40,429 nt of DNA from positions 1-40,429 of the forward strand of contig JAPPLB010000015.1 of assembly GCA_028819575.1 (NCBI GenBank). The letters are read 5' to 3'. This DNA comes from Bryobacterales bacterium. Lineage in GTDB: Bacteria > Acidobacteriota > Terriglobia > Bryobacterales > UBA6623. The notes below the pieces were generated by a model. It did no database searches, was not told the origin of the DNA, and saw only the letters and a program-made list of their open reading frames with translations. Position numbers and translations under genes: made by a program. How positions within the stretch are numbered: position 1 is the stretch's first letter; each line of letters starts with the position of its first letter. Positions 25,910-34,491 of this stretch are shown in pieces.

Positions 25910-26979
25910 GAATCGGACTCGACGCCTCCTACAGTCTTGACTCTTCCCCTTCAGGCGTCGGCATCTACTCCGCGAGCATCATCAGCGCGCTTTTAGCATC
26001 GTCTCCCGACGACCACTTCCTGCTCTGCTACCGAGCCAATCGCTTCTTTCGCGCGATGACAAAACCTCGGAACGCCCGCAACACGTCCCGCTACCCTCTG
26101 GAAGACCTGATGCTGCCCCATTTGCAAAAGCGGGTCGATCTTTTTCATGGCCTCAATCAGAGACTCCCTTCTTGCAGCTTCCCCCGCACCGTCGCGACTT
26201 TCCACGATCTGTTCGTTATGACGGCCGACTACTCCACGCCCGAGTTTCGCCTGCGCTTCACGAAGCTCGCTCAAGACACCGCGCGACGTGCCGACCACAT
26301 CATCGCCGTCTCGCAATACACCGCCGGCCGCGTTGCCGAACTCCTCTCGTATCCCCCCGAGCACATCTCCGTCGTACACCACGGCGTCCGGCGTGTTCCG
26401 CGCATCGCGGATGACGAGCTACGCCGCTTCCGAGCGGCCCACGACCTCGAAGCGCCTTTCATCCTGTATGTGGGAACGCTCCAGAAGCGCAAGAACGTCG
26501 AGCGTCTCCTCGAAGCCTTTGAGCACATCGACGTGCCAACCCGTCTCGTCCTCGCGGGATCGGATGGCTACGGGTCCGATCGCATCCTCGATCGTATGGA
26601 AACCAGTTCCGCAGCAGCTCGGATCCGCCGCTTGGGCTACGTCGACCGCCCCCTGCTCGAACATCTCTACCGCGCAGCCAGCGTGCTCGCCTTCCCCTCG
26701 CTGGAGGAGGGGTTCGGCCTGCCTGTCTTGGAAGCGATGTCGGCCGGCCTGCCCGTGGTCACGTCAAACCGCTCGGCGCTCGCGGAAGTCGCCGGCAATG
26801 CCGCGCTGCTCGTCAACCCGGAAGACGCATACGAGATCCGCATCGCCATCGAAGAAGCGCTGGAGGAAGGACCAACGCGCCGCCGTCTCATCAATGCCGG
26901 CTTGCAGCGGGAGCAGGAGTTCGGCTGGTTCAAGGCCGCCCGCGAGACCTTGCGGGTCTACAGGAGACTGCTGGAATAG
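25906..26979 (+). CDS. Glycosyltransferase family 4 protein
   Basis: A 357-residue retaining GT-B glycosyltransferase (GT4, Glycos_transf_1). IGLDASYSLDSSPSGVGIYSA at the start is the acceptor-side glycine loop. FILYVGTLQKRKNVERLLEAF begins the donor domain. EEGFGLPVLEAMSAGLPVVTSN carries the EX7E motif with Glu268 and Glu276. The TTG at 25906 overlaps the TGA of the preceding gene (TTGA), so the start is TTG by coupling; the longer upstream frame is the previous gene read out of frame. Probably builds a surface polysaccharide with the GT9-like enzyme. Confidence 0.9.
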   Translation: MRIGLDASYSLDSSPSGVGIYSASIISALLASSPDDHFLLCYRANRFFRAMTKPRNARNTSRYPLEDLMLPHLQKRVDLFHGLNQRLPSCSFPRTVATFHDLFVMTADYSTPEFRLRFTKLAQDTARRADHIIAVSQYTAGRVAELLSYPPEHISVVHHGVRRVPRIADDELRRFRAAHDLEAPFILYVGTLQKRKNVERLLEAFEHIDVPTRLVLAGSDGYGSDRILDRMETSSAAARIRRLGYVDRPLLEHLYRAASVLAFPSLEEGFGLPVLEAMSAGLPVVTSNRSALAEVAGNAALLVNPEDAYEIRIAIEEALEEGPTRRRLINAGLQREQEFGWFKAARETLRVYRRLLE

Positions 26980-27085
26980 CGTACACCGAGTCACGCCCTA
27001 GCCGTCCATCCCTACACTCCCAAGCGACCTGAAAACACAACTTGCCGATAGAATAGAATCGGTCCGCTTCTCCCAAGCAAAGCCC

Positions 27086-28108
27086 ATGCCAGGATTCCGT
27101 CTGAACTACGGGGTTGCCGTCTGTCTTTTCGTGGCCCTTGCCCTGCCGGCATACCCCCAACTCGAGTCGAGTGACAGGCCGTTGGCCATTCTCGACGGCG
27201 AACCCATCACGGACGCCGATCTTGACATCGAACCCAAGCTTCTGGACTTGCGCCAGCAGGCCTACCAAGCACGCCTCGAAGGCCTCGACAAACTCATCAC
27301 CCAACGTATCGTCGAAAAAGAGGCCGCCAAGCGCGGCGTCACGGGCCGTGAGCTCCTCCGCAAGGAAGTCGACGACAAAATCGCCGATCCCACTCACGAG
27401 GAGATCGAAGAGTTCTACAGAAAGCAGAAAAGCCGCATCAACAAGCCGCTTGAGGAGATTCGGCAACAGATCGGCGTGTTTCTGAGGAACCAGCGTCTCA
27501 CCGAGGCGCGCAACGAATTCGTCGAAGGTCTGAAGAAAGATAGCGAGATCCGTCTGCTCTTATCCCCGCCACGCGTTCCGGTTTCAGTCGGCGACTCGCC
27601 CCGGCGCGGACCCGCCGACACCCCCGTCACCATCGTCGAGTTTTCCGACTTCCAATGCCCCTATTGCCGTCGGGTCCAGCCGACGCTGATCTCAATACTC
27701 GAAAAGTATCCCGACAAAGTCAGCCTCGTCTACAAAGACCTGCCATTGCGCAGCATTCATCCCGAGGCGCAGAAAGCCGCTGAAGCCGCACGCTGCTCTG
27801 GCGAGCAGGGCAACTTTTGGGAATACCACGACGCGCTTTTCGAGATCCGACGCATCACCAAAGACGACTTCACGAAAATCGCGTCGGATCTCGAACTCGA
27901 CACCCTTGAGTTCGTCGCCTGCCTCGACTCCGGCAAGCACAAGCCCACCGTTGACGCCGACTTCGACCAAGCGATGCAGATCGGCGCCCAGTCCACCCCC
28001 GTCTTCTACATCAATGGGATTCAACTCAAAGGCGCCCAGTCCATCGAAGCCTTCATTCAAATCATCGAAGCCGAGCTGTCTAACGCCACATCCACCGGCG
28101 GCGAATGA
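27086..28108 (+). CDS. Exported SurA-N-like / DsbA-like thioredoxin fusion
   Basis: A 340-residue protein with a Sec signal peptide (about 1-24, cleaved near AYPQ). Residues about 28-165 resemble the helical chaperone part of SurA/PpiC-type proteins (LAILDGEPITDADLD, KLITQRIVEKEAAKRGV, EEIEEFYRKQKSRIN) without the parvulin catalytic domain. Residues about 170-330 form a DsbA-like thioredoxin domain: FSDFQCPYCRRVQP with active-site CPYC at 191-194 and the cis-proline loop STPVFYING. It likely handles disulfides of exported polypeptides, with the N-terminal part holding the client (inference). It stands as a single gene. Confidence 0.85.
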   Translation: MPGFRLNYGVAVCLFVALALPAYPQLESSDRPLAILDGEPITDADLDIEPKLLDLRQQAYQARLEGLDKLITQRIVEKEAAKRGVTGRELLRKEVDDKIADPTHEEIEEFYRKQKSRINKPLEEIRQQIGVFLRNQRLTEARNEFVEGLKKDSEIRLLLSPPRVPVSVGDSPRRGPADTPVTIVEFSDFQCPYCRRVQPTLISILEKYPDKVSLVYKDLPLRSIHPEAQKAAEAARCSGEQGNFWEYHDALFEIRRITKDDFTKIASDLELDTLEFVACLDSGKHKPTVDADFDQAMQIGAQSTPVFYINGIQLKGAQSIEAFIQIIEAELSNATSTGGE

Positions 28109-28440
28109 GTTTCTTTCAACTCGAATCCGCGGCCTCCCACGGCTATTTCCGATCCCACGCAATCACCATACAAGTCCCAATCTCATGGCTACAATTCCAC
28201 AGCAGATTGCGGTTATGACGCCGGGAAAACCACTCTCGATTCTTCATCACCCCAACGAATCTGCTCTGGCTGGCGGTGTTGATCGAAACGTCTCGAATGC
28301 CGTGAATGTGGTCGGGGTCATTGCGGGCGCGCGACGAACGCTCGGGATGCTCCAGCGGTTGCATCGAGTTGCCCATGCAGGGGATGGACCGTGCACGAAC
28401 TGCTGGGAGATAACCCCCGGAGCGGCGAAGTAGGATCTCA
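28109..28440. other. Intergenic region before the YbaK-like gene
   Basis: This 332-bp gap contains one possible small ORF (28185-28433), listed separately. No terminator hairpin, repeat or RNA gene was recognised. Confidence 0.4.
28185..28433 (+). CDS. Possible small protein (82 aa), unrecognised
   Basis: An ATG-started ORF ending 7 bp before the YbaK-like gene. Its product is mixed in character and ends in a CTNCW segment. No family is recognised and no clear ribosome-binding site precedes it, so it may be spurious. Its closeness to the next start is the only contextual support. Confidence 0.25.
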   Translation: MATIPQQIAVMTPGKPLSILHHPNESALAGGVDRNVSNAVNVVGVIAGARRTLGMLQRLHRVAHAGDGPCTNCWEITPGAAK

Positions 28441-28926
28441 ATGAAGGCCGGCGTGGCGTTGTCTACTCTGGACAGGATTCGACAGATGTTCGATGAGGCC
28501 GGTATCGAGTACCGTGAGTTGCACCACCCGCCGACGAGAACGTCGGAAGACTCCGCGAGGGTTCGAGGCGAGGATCTCCGAACAGGCGGGAAAGCACTGC
28601 TGATGAAAGTAGGCGGCGAGTTCAAGCTGTTCGTGCTGAGCGCCGCGTTGCGAGTGGATTCACAAGCAATACGGAGGTACTTCGATACACGGAAAACGCG
28701 TTTCGCGAGCACCGAGGAACTGCAGGAGCTCACCGGTCTCCTGCCGGGGTCTGTGCCTCCGCTTGGGCGACCGATTCTGCCGTTTGACCTGTACGTGGAT
28801 GAATCGATTACGCAGAACACCCGAATCGCGTTCAACGCGGGTTCAATGACAGATTCGACCTTTTTAGACGTGGAGGACTATCTGAAGGTCGCCAAGCCGA
28901 CAGTGTTCCGGTTCAGCCGCACATAA
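28441..28926 (+). CDS. YbaK/EbsC-type aminoacyl-tRNA deacylase
   Basis: A 161-residue protein of the YbaK/ProX superfamily, which hydrolyses mischarged tRNAs in trans. RGEDLRTGGKALLMKVGGEFKLFVLSAALRVDS is the core with the conserved lysine of the active site. GSVPPLG and YVDESITQNTRIAFNAGS match the later family blocks. It is a standalone domain, not a prolyl-tRNA synthetase insert. Whether it clears Cys-tRNAPro or another misacylated tRNA cannot be told. Confidence 0.85.
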   Translation: MKAGVALSTLDRIRQMFDEAGIEYRELHHPPTRTSEDSARVRGEDLRTGGKALLMKVGGEFKLFVLSAALRVDSQAIRRYFDTRKTRFASTEELQELTGLLPGSVPPLGRPILPFDLYVDESITQNTRIAFNAGSMTDSTFLDVEDYLKVAKPTVFRFSRT

Positions 28927-29037
28927 ACGCCTGATATAGGGTCACCCCCGCATGGACACCTCCGCGAGTTACGAGCCTGTAGGGTGGCCCGCTTTGTCGC
29001 CTAGCCACAAAATCACGGCGCGGAGTACGCTAAGTGG

Positions 29038-30195
29038 ATGAACACCGTTTGGTCGAGCTTGCGAGACGAGTTTCCTGTCCTCAAGGAGTGGACCTACCTC
29101 AACACCGCCAGCTTCGGCCCCGTGCCCCTCTGCGCCACTCACGCAGCCGAAGCTCACTTCAAGCACCGCGATCAAGCCGCCTGTCTCGACTTCCTCGATT
29201 GGTTTACCGATATCGAGAGCATTCGGGCGAAGATGGCCGCTCTTGTCGGCGCATCCCCAGACGACATCGCGTACATTCCGAACGCCGCAACGGCCCTATC
29301 CTGGCTCCTGACCGGAATCGATTGGAAGCCGGGCGACCATGTCCTCACACTAACCGATGAATTCCCGAACAACCTCTACTTCGGCTCCGCGCTGGAGAAG
29401 AAGGGCGTAGGCGCCTCGACGGTCCCCGTCCCAGACGGCCTCTTCTCGCTCGATGCGCTGCGAGATTGCCTGACCGATTCCACCCGAATCGTGCTTGCCA
29501 GCGCCGTGAACTATTCGACGGGCCTGCGCCCTCCGCTCGACGAGATTGGAATGGAGCTGCGAAGGCGCGGCATCCTCTTCTACGTCGACGGCACGCAGAG
29601 CGTGGGAGCACTTCCCACTGACGTCCACAACTCGAAAATCGATGTCATGGCCGTTCACGCCTACAAGTGGATGTGCTGCCCGACTGGCATCGGTTTCGCC
29701 TACTTCTCGCCTCAGGTTCGTGAGTGGCTTGAGCCGAGCATCTACAGTTGGCGCAGCCACAAGGATTGGCGGAACGTTGACCACCTTCACCACGGTGCGC
29801 CCGAGCTTCCCACGACCGCTCTGAAATACGAAGGCGGCATGCAGAACTTCCCCGGAGTCTACGCCCTGGGCGCCGTCGCCACACTGTTCGAGTCTCTCGG
29901 ACGCAATAACATCGAACAGCAGGTCCAAACCATCGCTGCTGCGACACGTGACAAGCTGCGCACGGCGGGGGCCGAACTACTTTCGGACCGGCATCCCCAC
30001 TATGACTCGTCCATCATCTGCGGCCGCTTCGAGGGGGTCGATGCATCACGCCTAGCAGTGGCATTGCACCAAAGGCGCATTGCTGTTGCCGCTCGCAAGG
30101 GAAATCTCCGCGTATCACCACACTTCTTCAACAACGAAGAAGACATGACCCGGCTCGCCGACGGATTGCATCACGTTTTGCCGCTCTTGCGGTAG
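29038..30195 (+). CDS. Aminotransferase class V family protein (cysteine desulfurase-like)
   Basis: A 385-residue PLP enzyme of fold I, class V. TYLNTASFGPVP is the N-terminal substrate loop, FYVDGTQSVGALPTDV carries the PLP-binding Asp, and MAVHAYKWMCCPTGIGFAYF holds the Schiff-base Lys210. ALKYEGGMQNFPGVYALGA matches the family C-terminal side. The active-site cysteine loop of true IscS/SufS desulfurases is not obvious, so it may be a lyase, kynureninase-like or epimerase-like member. No iron-sulfur assembly genes flank it. A TACGCT element 10 bp before ATG hints at a very short leader. Confidence 0.85.
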   Translation: MNTVWSSLRDEFPVLKEWTYLNTASFGPVPLCATHAAEAHFKHRDQAACLDFLDWFTDIESIRAKMAALVGASPDDIAYIPNAATALSWLLTGIDWKPGDHVLTLTDEFPNNLYFGSALEKKGVGASTVPVPDGLFSLDALRDCLTDSTRIVLASAVNYSTGLRPPLDEIGMELRRRGILFYVDGTQSVGALPTDVHNSKIDVMAVHAYKWMCCPTGIGFAYFSPQVREWLEPSIYSWRSHKDWRNVDHLHHGAPELPTTALKYEGGMQNFPGVYALGAVATLFESLGRNNIEQQVQTIAAATRDKLRTAGAELLSDRHPHYDSSIICGRFEGVDASRLAVALHQRRIAVAARKGNLRVSPHFFNNEEDMTRLADGLHHVLPLLR

Positions 30196-30523
30196 CCCGT
30201 TTCGATCACCTGCACCTGGGCGTGGGTCGTGGAGCCTGTTGACCCGATCTGGAAGCACCGAAGCCCAGGGGAACTGGTTTCTCGGGTCTCCCCCATGAAA
30301 ACTTCTGGCCGTACGGCATCAGGTTTTACAGCTACATCGCGGTTTAGGTTGTACCCTTGTACATTTCAACTCGAAAGCAAGGAATTTCGGGGGATTCCCC
30401 TGATTCGTCCGCCGGCGGCGGGCCGAAACCTGTCGAGCCGGCTTGGAGGAGACTTCAACGCGATTCCGGAGAGGCATCGGAAGCTGTCGGCTCCGTCGGT
30501 CGACCACGCCGCCGGTCGAAACC

Positions 30524-30574
30524 AGGAAGCAGACCGCCATCGAGCCGCCCTCTCGGCAGCTCGTTCTGCTTCCT
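30524..30574. other. Long composite hairpin
   Basis: AGGAAGCAGA (30524-30533) pairs perfectly with TCTGCTTCCT (30565-30574). Inside it, CGAGC/GCTCG (30541-30545, 30559-30563) and GCC/GGC (30547-30549, 30555-30557) continue the structure to a CTCTC loop. Eighteen base pairs in 51 nt is well beyond chance expectation. No T-run follows on the plus strand. Confidence 0.6.
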
Positions 30575-30579
30575 AGTAG

Positions 30580-30680
30580 TTTGACGAGTCCGCCAAGAGA
30601 AAGGTTTCCTGGCTGCTCCGCGCCGGGCCAGGGAAGCGCACTGAGAGCGGTGCCCCGGCGCCCTTTCTTTGACGAGTCCG
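30580..30680. repeat. 13-bp direct repeats around a 75-bp segment
   Basis: TTTGACGAGTCCG occurs at 30580-30592 and 30668-30680. Between the copies, GAAAGG (30599-30604) and CCTTTC (30662-30667) are inverted, as are GCCGGG (30622-30627) and CCCGGC (30654-30659). The pattern resembles a target duplication around a miniature inverted-repeat element, but the segment is very short. Confidence 0.4.
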
Positions 30681-30741
30681 GCCACCGTCATCTACTCTGA
30701 ACCGTGGTGGGCCAATGGCCTCGACCCCAGGGGGAATCCCA

Positions 30742-31941
30742 ATGAATCGCAGAACCTTTCTGAACAGCACCGCAGTGGCCGGCATGACTGCCGCCTCAGC
30801 GCAGCGCGTTCTTGGCGCGAACGATCGCATCGGTATCGGCACCGTCGGGACCGGGGGCCGCGGCCGTACGTTGACGCGCTATTTCAAGGAGAACGAGAAG
30901 GCCGACACACGAGCTGTGTGCGACATCTACGAAGCCAACCTGACGCGGGGCGCCGAAACCGCTGGCACGAACACCAAGACCTACCACGAGTACGAGCGGC
31001 TGCTTGAAGACAAAGACATTGACGCGATCATCGTCGCCACGCCGGACCACTGGCACGCCCCCATCACCATCGCCGCCTGCGAAGCGGGCAAAGACGTCTA
31101 TGTTGAGAAACCGATGTGCCACACCATTGACGAGGCCTTCCAGATGATCGATGCCGTACGCAGCACAAACCGCGTTGTCCAGGTCGGCACGCAGAGGCGA
31201 AGCTACGACCTCTTCCGCGAAGGCAAGAAGATCATGGAGTCCGGCCGGGTCGGCAAGATCCAACTCGTCAACTCCTGGTGGTACAACAACGTCACCAAGC
31301 CGCGCGACCCGGTCGTCGAAGGCAATGTCGACTGGGAACGCTGGCAAGGATACGCCGAGAAGCGCGAATTCGACCCTTTCCGATTCCGCAACTGGTACTG
31401 GTTTTACGACTACTCCGGAGGCCTCACCGTCGGCCAGGGCGCCCACATCCTCGACTGCATCAACTGGTATATGGAGGCCAAGTTCCCCCGGGCCGTCACC
31501 TGCGTCGGTGTAAAGTCCGGCGTCCCCGGTCTGGAGATTCCTCAAACAACGACCCTTACCGTGGAATATCCGGAAGGCTTCATTGCCGTGTTCACGCTCG
31601 GCTACAAGCACATGCGATACCACCGCGCGCACGATCAGATGAAGCAGTTCTGCGGCAACAAGGCACGCTTCGATGTATCCCGCGAGTCACACCACCTCTA
31701 TGAACCAACTGCTGAGCTGGAAGATAAGCCCGCTTACGAACTCATTCGTTACGGAACCTGGGGCCGCTCGACGGCACAACACGTCGACAACTTCCTTTCG
31801 TGCGTCCAATCCCGAAAAGACCCCACCGCACCGGTCGAGGCGGGCGCCTACGCCGCTGTCTCGCTGGCCATGGCGATGGAATCACTCCAATCCGGCAAGC
31901 GCATGCTGTTCGACGCTGACGCGAAACGCATGAGTGCTTGA
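30742..31941 (+). CDS. Tat-exported Gfo/Idh/MocA family oxidoreductase
   Basis: A 399-residue NAD(P)-binding oxidoreductase with a twin-arginine leader (MNRRTFLNSTAVAGMTAASA). The Rossmann fold follows as RIGIGTVGTGGRGRTL. The catalytic-side motif is VYVEKPMCHTIDEA with the EKP lysine, and GGLTVGQGAHILDCINWYM is the C-terminal domain signature of secreted members. Such proteins are numerous in Acidobacteriota and Planctomycetota, usually beside sugar-degradation genes; the substrate is unknown. ATG 30742 has AGGGGGAA upstream and starts exactly at the Tat motif, so this start is preferred over 30715. Confidence 0.92.
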   Translation: MNRRTFLNSTAVAGMTAASAQRVLGANDRIGIGTVGTGGRGRTLTRYFKENEKADTRAVCDIYEANLTRGAETAGTNTKTYHEYERLLEDKDIDAIIVATPDHWHAPITIAACEAGKDVYVEKPMCHTIDEAFQMIDAVRSTNRVVQVGTQRRSYDLFREGKKIMESGRVGKIQLVNSWWYNNVTKPRDPVVEGNVDWERWQGYAEKREFDPFRFRNWYWFYDYSGGLTVGQGAHILDCINWYMEAKFPRAVTCVGVKSGVPGLEIPQTTTLTVEYPEGFIAVFTLGYKHMRYHRAHDQMKQFCGNKARFDVSRESHHLYEPTAELEDKPAYELIRYGTWGRSTAQHVDNFLSCVQSRKDPTAPVEAGAYAAVSLAMAMESLQSGKRMLFDADAKRMSA

Positions 31942-32040
31942 AGACGAAATGCTGGAGCGCGGCATGCTGTGACCGCGGTCTCGGAAGGGCCAAAAGATCT
32001 CAAACGAACAGCGCACATAACGGGGAACTCGCCGTCCCGG

Positions 32041-32628
32041 TCAGCACTTTTTGCGAGCCTTTCGCAAGAACAACTCGTGGACCCGCGTGTCTTCCGTCAT
32101 TTCCGGATGAAACGTTGCCGCCAGATGCCGCCCTTCTTCGACCAGAATCGGATTACCCTCCAGAGAGGCCAGCACGCGCGCACCACCCCGAATTTCTCTG
32201 ATAATCGGCGCGCGGATGAAAACGGTCTCCAGTTCGCCCGGCCGGGTGCGATCCTCGAATTCCTTCTCGGGCAGGATCGTCTGGATCGAACTGTCGAGTT
32301 GCCGTCCGTAGGCGTTGCGCTCGACCGTCATGTTGATCGCCCCCAGGGAGCGCTGCGACGGAGATGTCACCTCGGTAGCCAGCAGAATCGTTCCGGCACA
32401 CGTGCCGAAGATCGGTTTCTCGGTAGCAAACTGCTTGAGCGGCTCGAACAAGCCCTCGACATCAAGCAGTTTCAGCATGGTGGAACTCTCTCCACCAGGA
32501 AGAATCACTGCATCGAGGGTCGAAAGCTGCCAGGCGTAGTTGACATACACCGTATCGACGCCCAGTCTTCTCAGCGCGCGCTCGTGCTTCTCGAAATCGC
32601 CCTGCAGCGCGAAGACGCCAATCTGCAT
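32041..32628 (-). CDS. pdxT: Pyridoxal 5'-phosphate synthase glutaminase subunit
   Basis: A 195-residue class I glutamine amidotransferase that supplies ammonia to PdxS in the DXP-independent vitamin B6 pathway. IGVFALQGDFEKHERAL is the family start and LPGGESSTM the oxyanion-side block. The nucleophile is Cys77 in FGTCAGTILLA; the triad is completed by His174 and Glu176 in HPEMTED. It lies 53 bp downstream of pdxS on the same strand, the usual order. Confidence 0.96.
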   Translation of the reverse strand: MQIGVFALQGDFEKHERALRRLGVDTVYVNYAWQLSTLDAVILPGGESSTMLKLLDVEGLFEPLKQFATEKPIFGTCAGTILLATEVTSPSQRSLGAINMTVERNAYGRQLDSSIQTILPEKEFEDRTRPGELETVFIRAPIIREIRGGARVLASLEGNPILVEEGRHLAATFHPEMTEDTRVHELFLRKARKKC

Positions 32629-32681
32629 CAGTCCCGAATGACTTTTCCGGTTCTCGTCGTATGGAGGAACTCTGTGAGGAA

Positions 32682-33566
32682 TTACCAGCCTCGGGTTTGG
32701 AGAAGTTCCTTCTCCTCGAGTTGGGCGGTGTTGATCCCGCGCATCGCTTCACCTAACTCCTCGCAAGCTTCGAGTAGCTTCTCGGGATCGTTGTAGTAGG
32801 TCGCTGCTTTGACGACGGCTCTGGCGCGACGAGCCGGGTCTTCCGACTTGAAGATTCCTGAGCCGACGAACACGGCCTCGGCCCCTAGCTGCATGACGAG
32901 AGACGCATCAGCCGGCGTCGCGATGCCACCCGCCGAAAAGTTCGGGACAGGCAGTTTGCCGTGCTCGGCGACGTATTGCACGAGTTCGAGCGGAGCCTGC
33001 AGATTCTTCGCAGCCGTCGGCAGCTCGTCTTTTCCCATCACCGTGAGCTGCTTCATCTCTTTCTGGATCGTCCGCATGTGACGCACGGCCTCGACGATAT
33101 CGCCCGAGCCCGCCTCGCCCTTGGTGCGAATCATCGCTGCACCCTCGGCGATCCGCCGCAACGCTTCACCCAAGTTGCGAGCACCGCAGACGAACGGCAC
33201 TCGAAACGGACGCTTGTCGATGTGATTCTCCTCATCGGCAGGCGTCAGCACTTCGCTCTCGTCGATGTAGTCGACCTTGAGCGCTTCGAGAACCTTTGCC
33301 TCCATGAAGTGCCCGATGCGGGCTTTCGCCATCACCGGGATATGCACGGTCTCCATGATCTCGCGAATCTTTGAGATGCTCGCCATGCGAGCCACGCCGC
33401 CTTCCTTGCGGATGTCGGCGGGCACGCGCTCGAGCGCCATCACCGACGTTGCGCCAGCGTCCTCGGCAATCTTTGCCTGATCGGCATTCGTGACGTCCAT
33501 GATCACGCCGCCCTTGAGCATTTCGGCCAAGCCGGCCTTCAAGCGAAAGTCATTATCCAAATACAT
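32682..33566 (-). CDS. pdxS: Pyridoxal 5'-phosphate synthase subunit PdxS
   Basis: A 294-residue TIM-barrel synthase that condenses ribose 5-phosphate, glyceraldehyde 3-phosphate and ammonia to PLP. Signature segments: [43 protein letters not shown], and [14 protein letters not shown] with Lys81, the sugar-phosphate Schiff-base residue. [15 protein letters not shown] and [16 protein letters not shown] follow. The start has a good GGAGG on the minus strand. With pdxT it forms a two-gene operon. Many PLP enzymes, two of them in this window, depend on its product. Confidence 0.97.
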   Translation of the reverse strand: MYLDNDFRLKAGLAEMLKGGVIMDVTNADQAKIAEDAGATSVMALERVPADIRKEGGVARMASISKIREIMETVHIPVMAKARIGHFMEAKVLEALKVDYIDESEVLTPADEENHIDKRPFRVPFVCGARNLGEALRRIAEGAAMIRTKGEAGSGDIVEAVRHMRTIQKEMKQLTVMGKDELPTAAKNLQAPLELVQYVAEHGKLPVPNFSAGGIATPADASLVMQLGAEAVFVGSGIFKSEDPARRARAVVKAATYYNDPEKLLEACEELGEAMRGINTAQLEEKELLQTRGW

Positions 33567-34021
33567 CGCCGTTACCTCCGATGCCGCTGTGCAAGCAAAT
33601 GCTCACACCCGTGTCCACGACTCCCACCGCCTTGACATAAGCGGCAGGGACGGCTCTAGGGTACCACTCATCGTAGCGCCGGTCTCGTTTGCGGGCAAGA
33701 CACCGCTGCCGCTTGTCAACACAAGATAGAACATTCCCCTTTCGCGGCATGGGTTCATTTTGCATTCGCCGCAGCGGAAGCAGCCTGCAAGGCGACGGGA
33801 GCTGCAGCGAACGCTGCGCTTCGCGCATTTTCCTGGGAGAAACGGGGGTTTCGCACTTTCGCAGGATTTCCCAGCTAACGGCGCTTGAACAGTTGCTCCA
33901 GAGTAAGAAAATGCCAAGCAAACGTGGACAGGCAAGCCGTGCCTTGTCGGCGGGTGCGGCGGTCCGGGCGGGGGTTTTGGTTTTGCGGCCCTTTCGCATG
34001 AACGGCGACCCGAACGGCCAT

Positions 34022-34113
34022 AAAGGCCGTGTTACTGGCGCAGGCGGCTCGCACTTCGTCCTGCCGGCCCTCTCACGTACTTTCGACTCCCCCACGCCGG
34101 GAGAAATGCAGGC
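34022..34113 (+). repeat. Dispersed repeat, degenerate copy D
   Basis: Resembles copy C from AAAGGCCGTGTTACTGGCGC onward, and the copy A right end as CCCTCTCACGTACTTTCGACTC, then CACGCCGGGAGAAATGCAGG. The terminal arm is degenerate. It keeps the same order and orientation of blocks as copies A and C. Confidence 0.55.
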
Positions 34114-34377
34114 CAGGTTTCCAGCCTCGATGTCATCATGCCAGGTCGGCTGGGGCGGTAAAACCAAGACTGAAGGGCTTCAGTACCTCGAGCCGAAGGG
34201 GAACGACCTGCTTTGCTCACCCGGGGTACTTCTCACACCGATCCGATAGACAACGCTGCCGCAGACAGACTTGTTTGAGCCCGCCGTCCCTATCCGTCTA
34301 GTCGAATCGTGTCCCTGCGAGCAAGTATCATGGCCCGCCCCGAGCGCGTACGGTGAAAGCCGGCCGCAGAAAGCGCT

Positions 34378-34402
34378 GCGGACCTCCAAAGCGGAGGTCC
34401 GC
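34378..34402. other. Perfect 10-bp hairpin upstream of the permease gene
   Basis: GCGGACCTCC (34378-34387) and GGAGGTCCGC (34393-34402) pair perfectly around AAAGC. The right arm exposes GGAGG, but the next in-frame ATG (34404) opens no recognisable gene. It may be a leader structure or a transcription-end hairpin lacking a T-run. Confidence 0.5.
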
Positions 34403-34491
34403 CATGGGTTTCCGCCTGTGCGCTACTCTCAGGGTAGGTCGCTTGTCAGCGATGACCTGAAAAAGGCGCCGGCCTTGCAGGGAGTGCTCCA

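Larger units (their letters stand above)
30196..30741. other. Intergenic region with strong hairpins and a 13-bp direct repeat
   Basis: This 546-bp gap has open frames with no family match, which I do not call genes. It holds a stem pair TCGACC/GGTCGA (30500-30519), a long composite hairpin (30524-30574) and a direct repeat pair (30580-30680), listed separately. A structured RNA or the remains of a small mobile element would explain this better than a protein gene. Confidence 0.5.
33567..34491. other. Long non-coding stretch between pdxS and the permease gene
   Basis: This is the longest gene-free region (925 bp). Open frames exist on both strands but none shows a domain or consistent codon pattern. 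A TTGACA on the minus strand (complement of 33714-33719) may belong to the pdxS promoter, without a clear -10 partner. The region holds repeat copy D and a strong hairpin near the permease gene. Confidence 0.5.

Noticed and set aside
30580-30610. TGACGAGTCCGCCAAGAGAAA looked like the core of a hammerhead ribozyme
   Set aside because: Stem II does not pair, since the required GGAC before GAAA is missing, and no matching stems I and III were found. The second copy of the motif lacks GAAA altogether.
33689-34249. A 186-residue plus-strand ORF in the gap after pdxS
   Set aside because: It runs through degenerate repeat copy D, changes composition along its length and shows no domain.
34340-34380. 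GAGCGCGTACGGTGAAAGCC resembled domain V of a group II intron
   Set aside because: The expected pairing partner and the catalytic-triad arrangement of domain V are missing, and no maturase sequence lies nearby.
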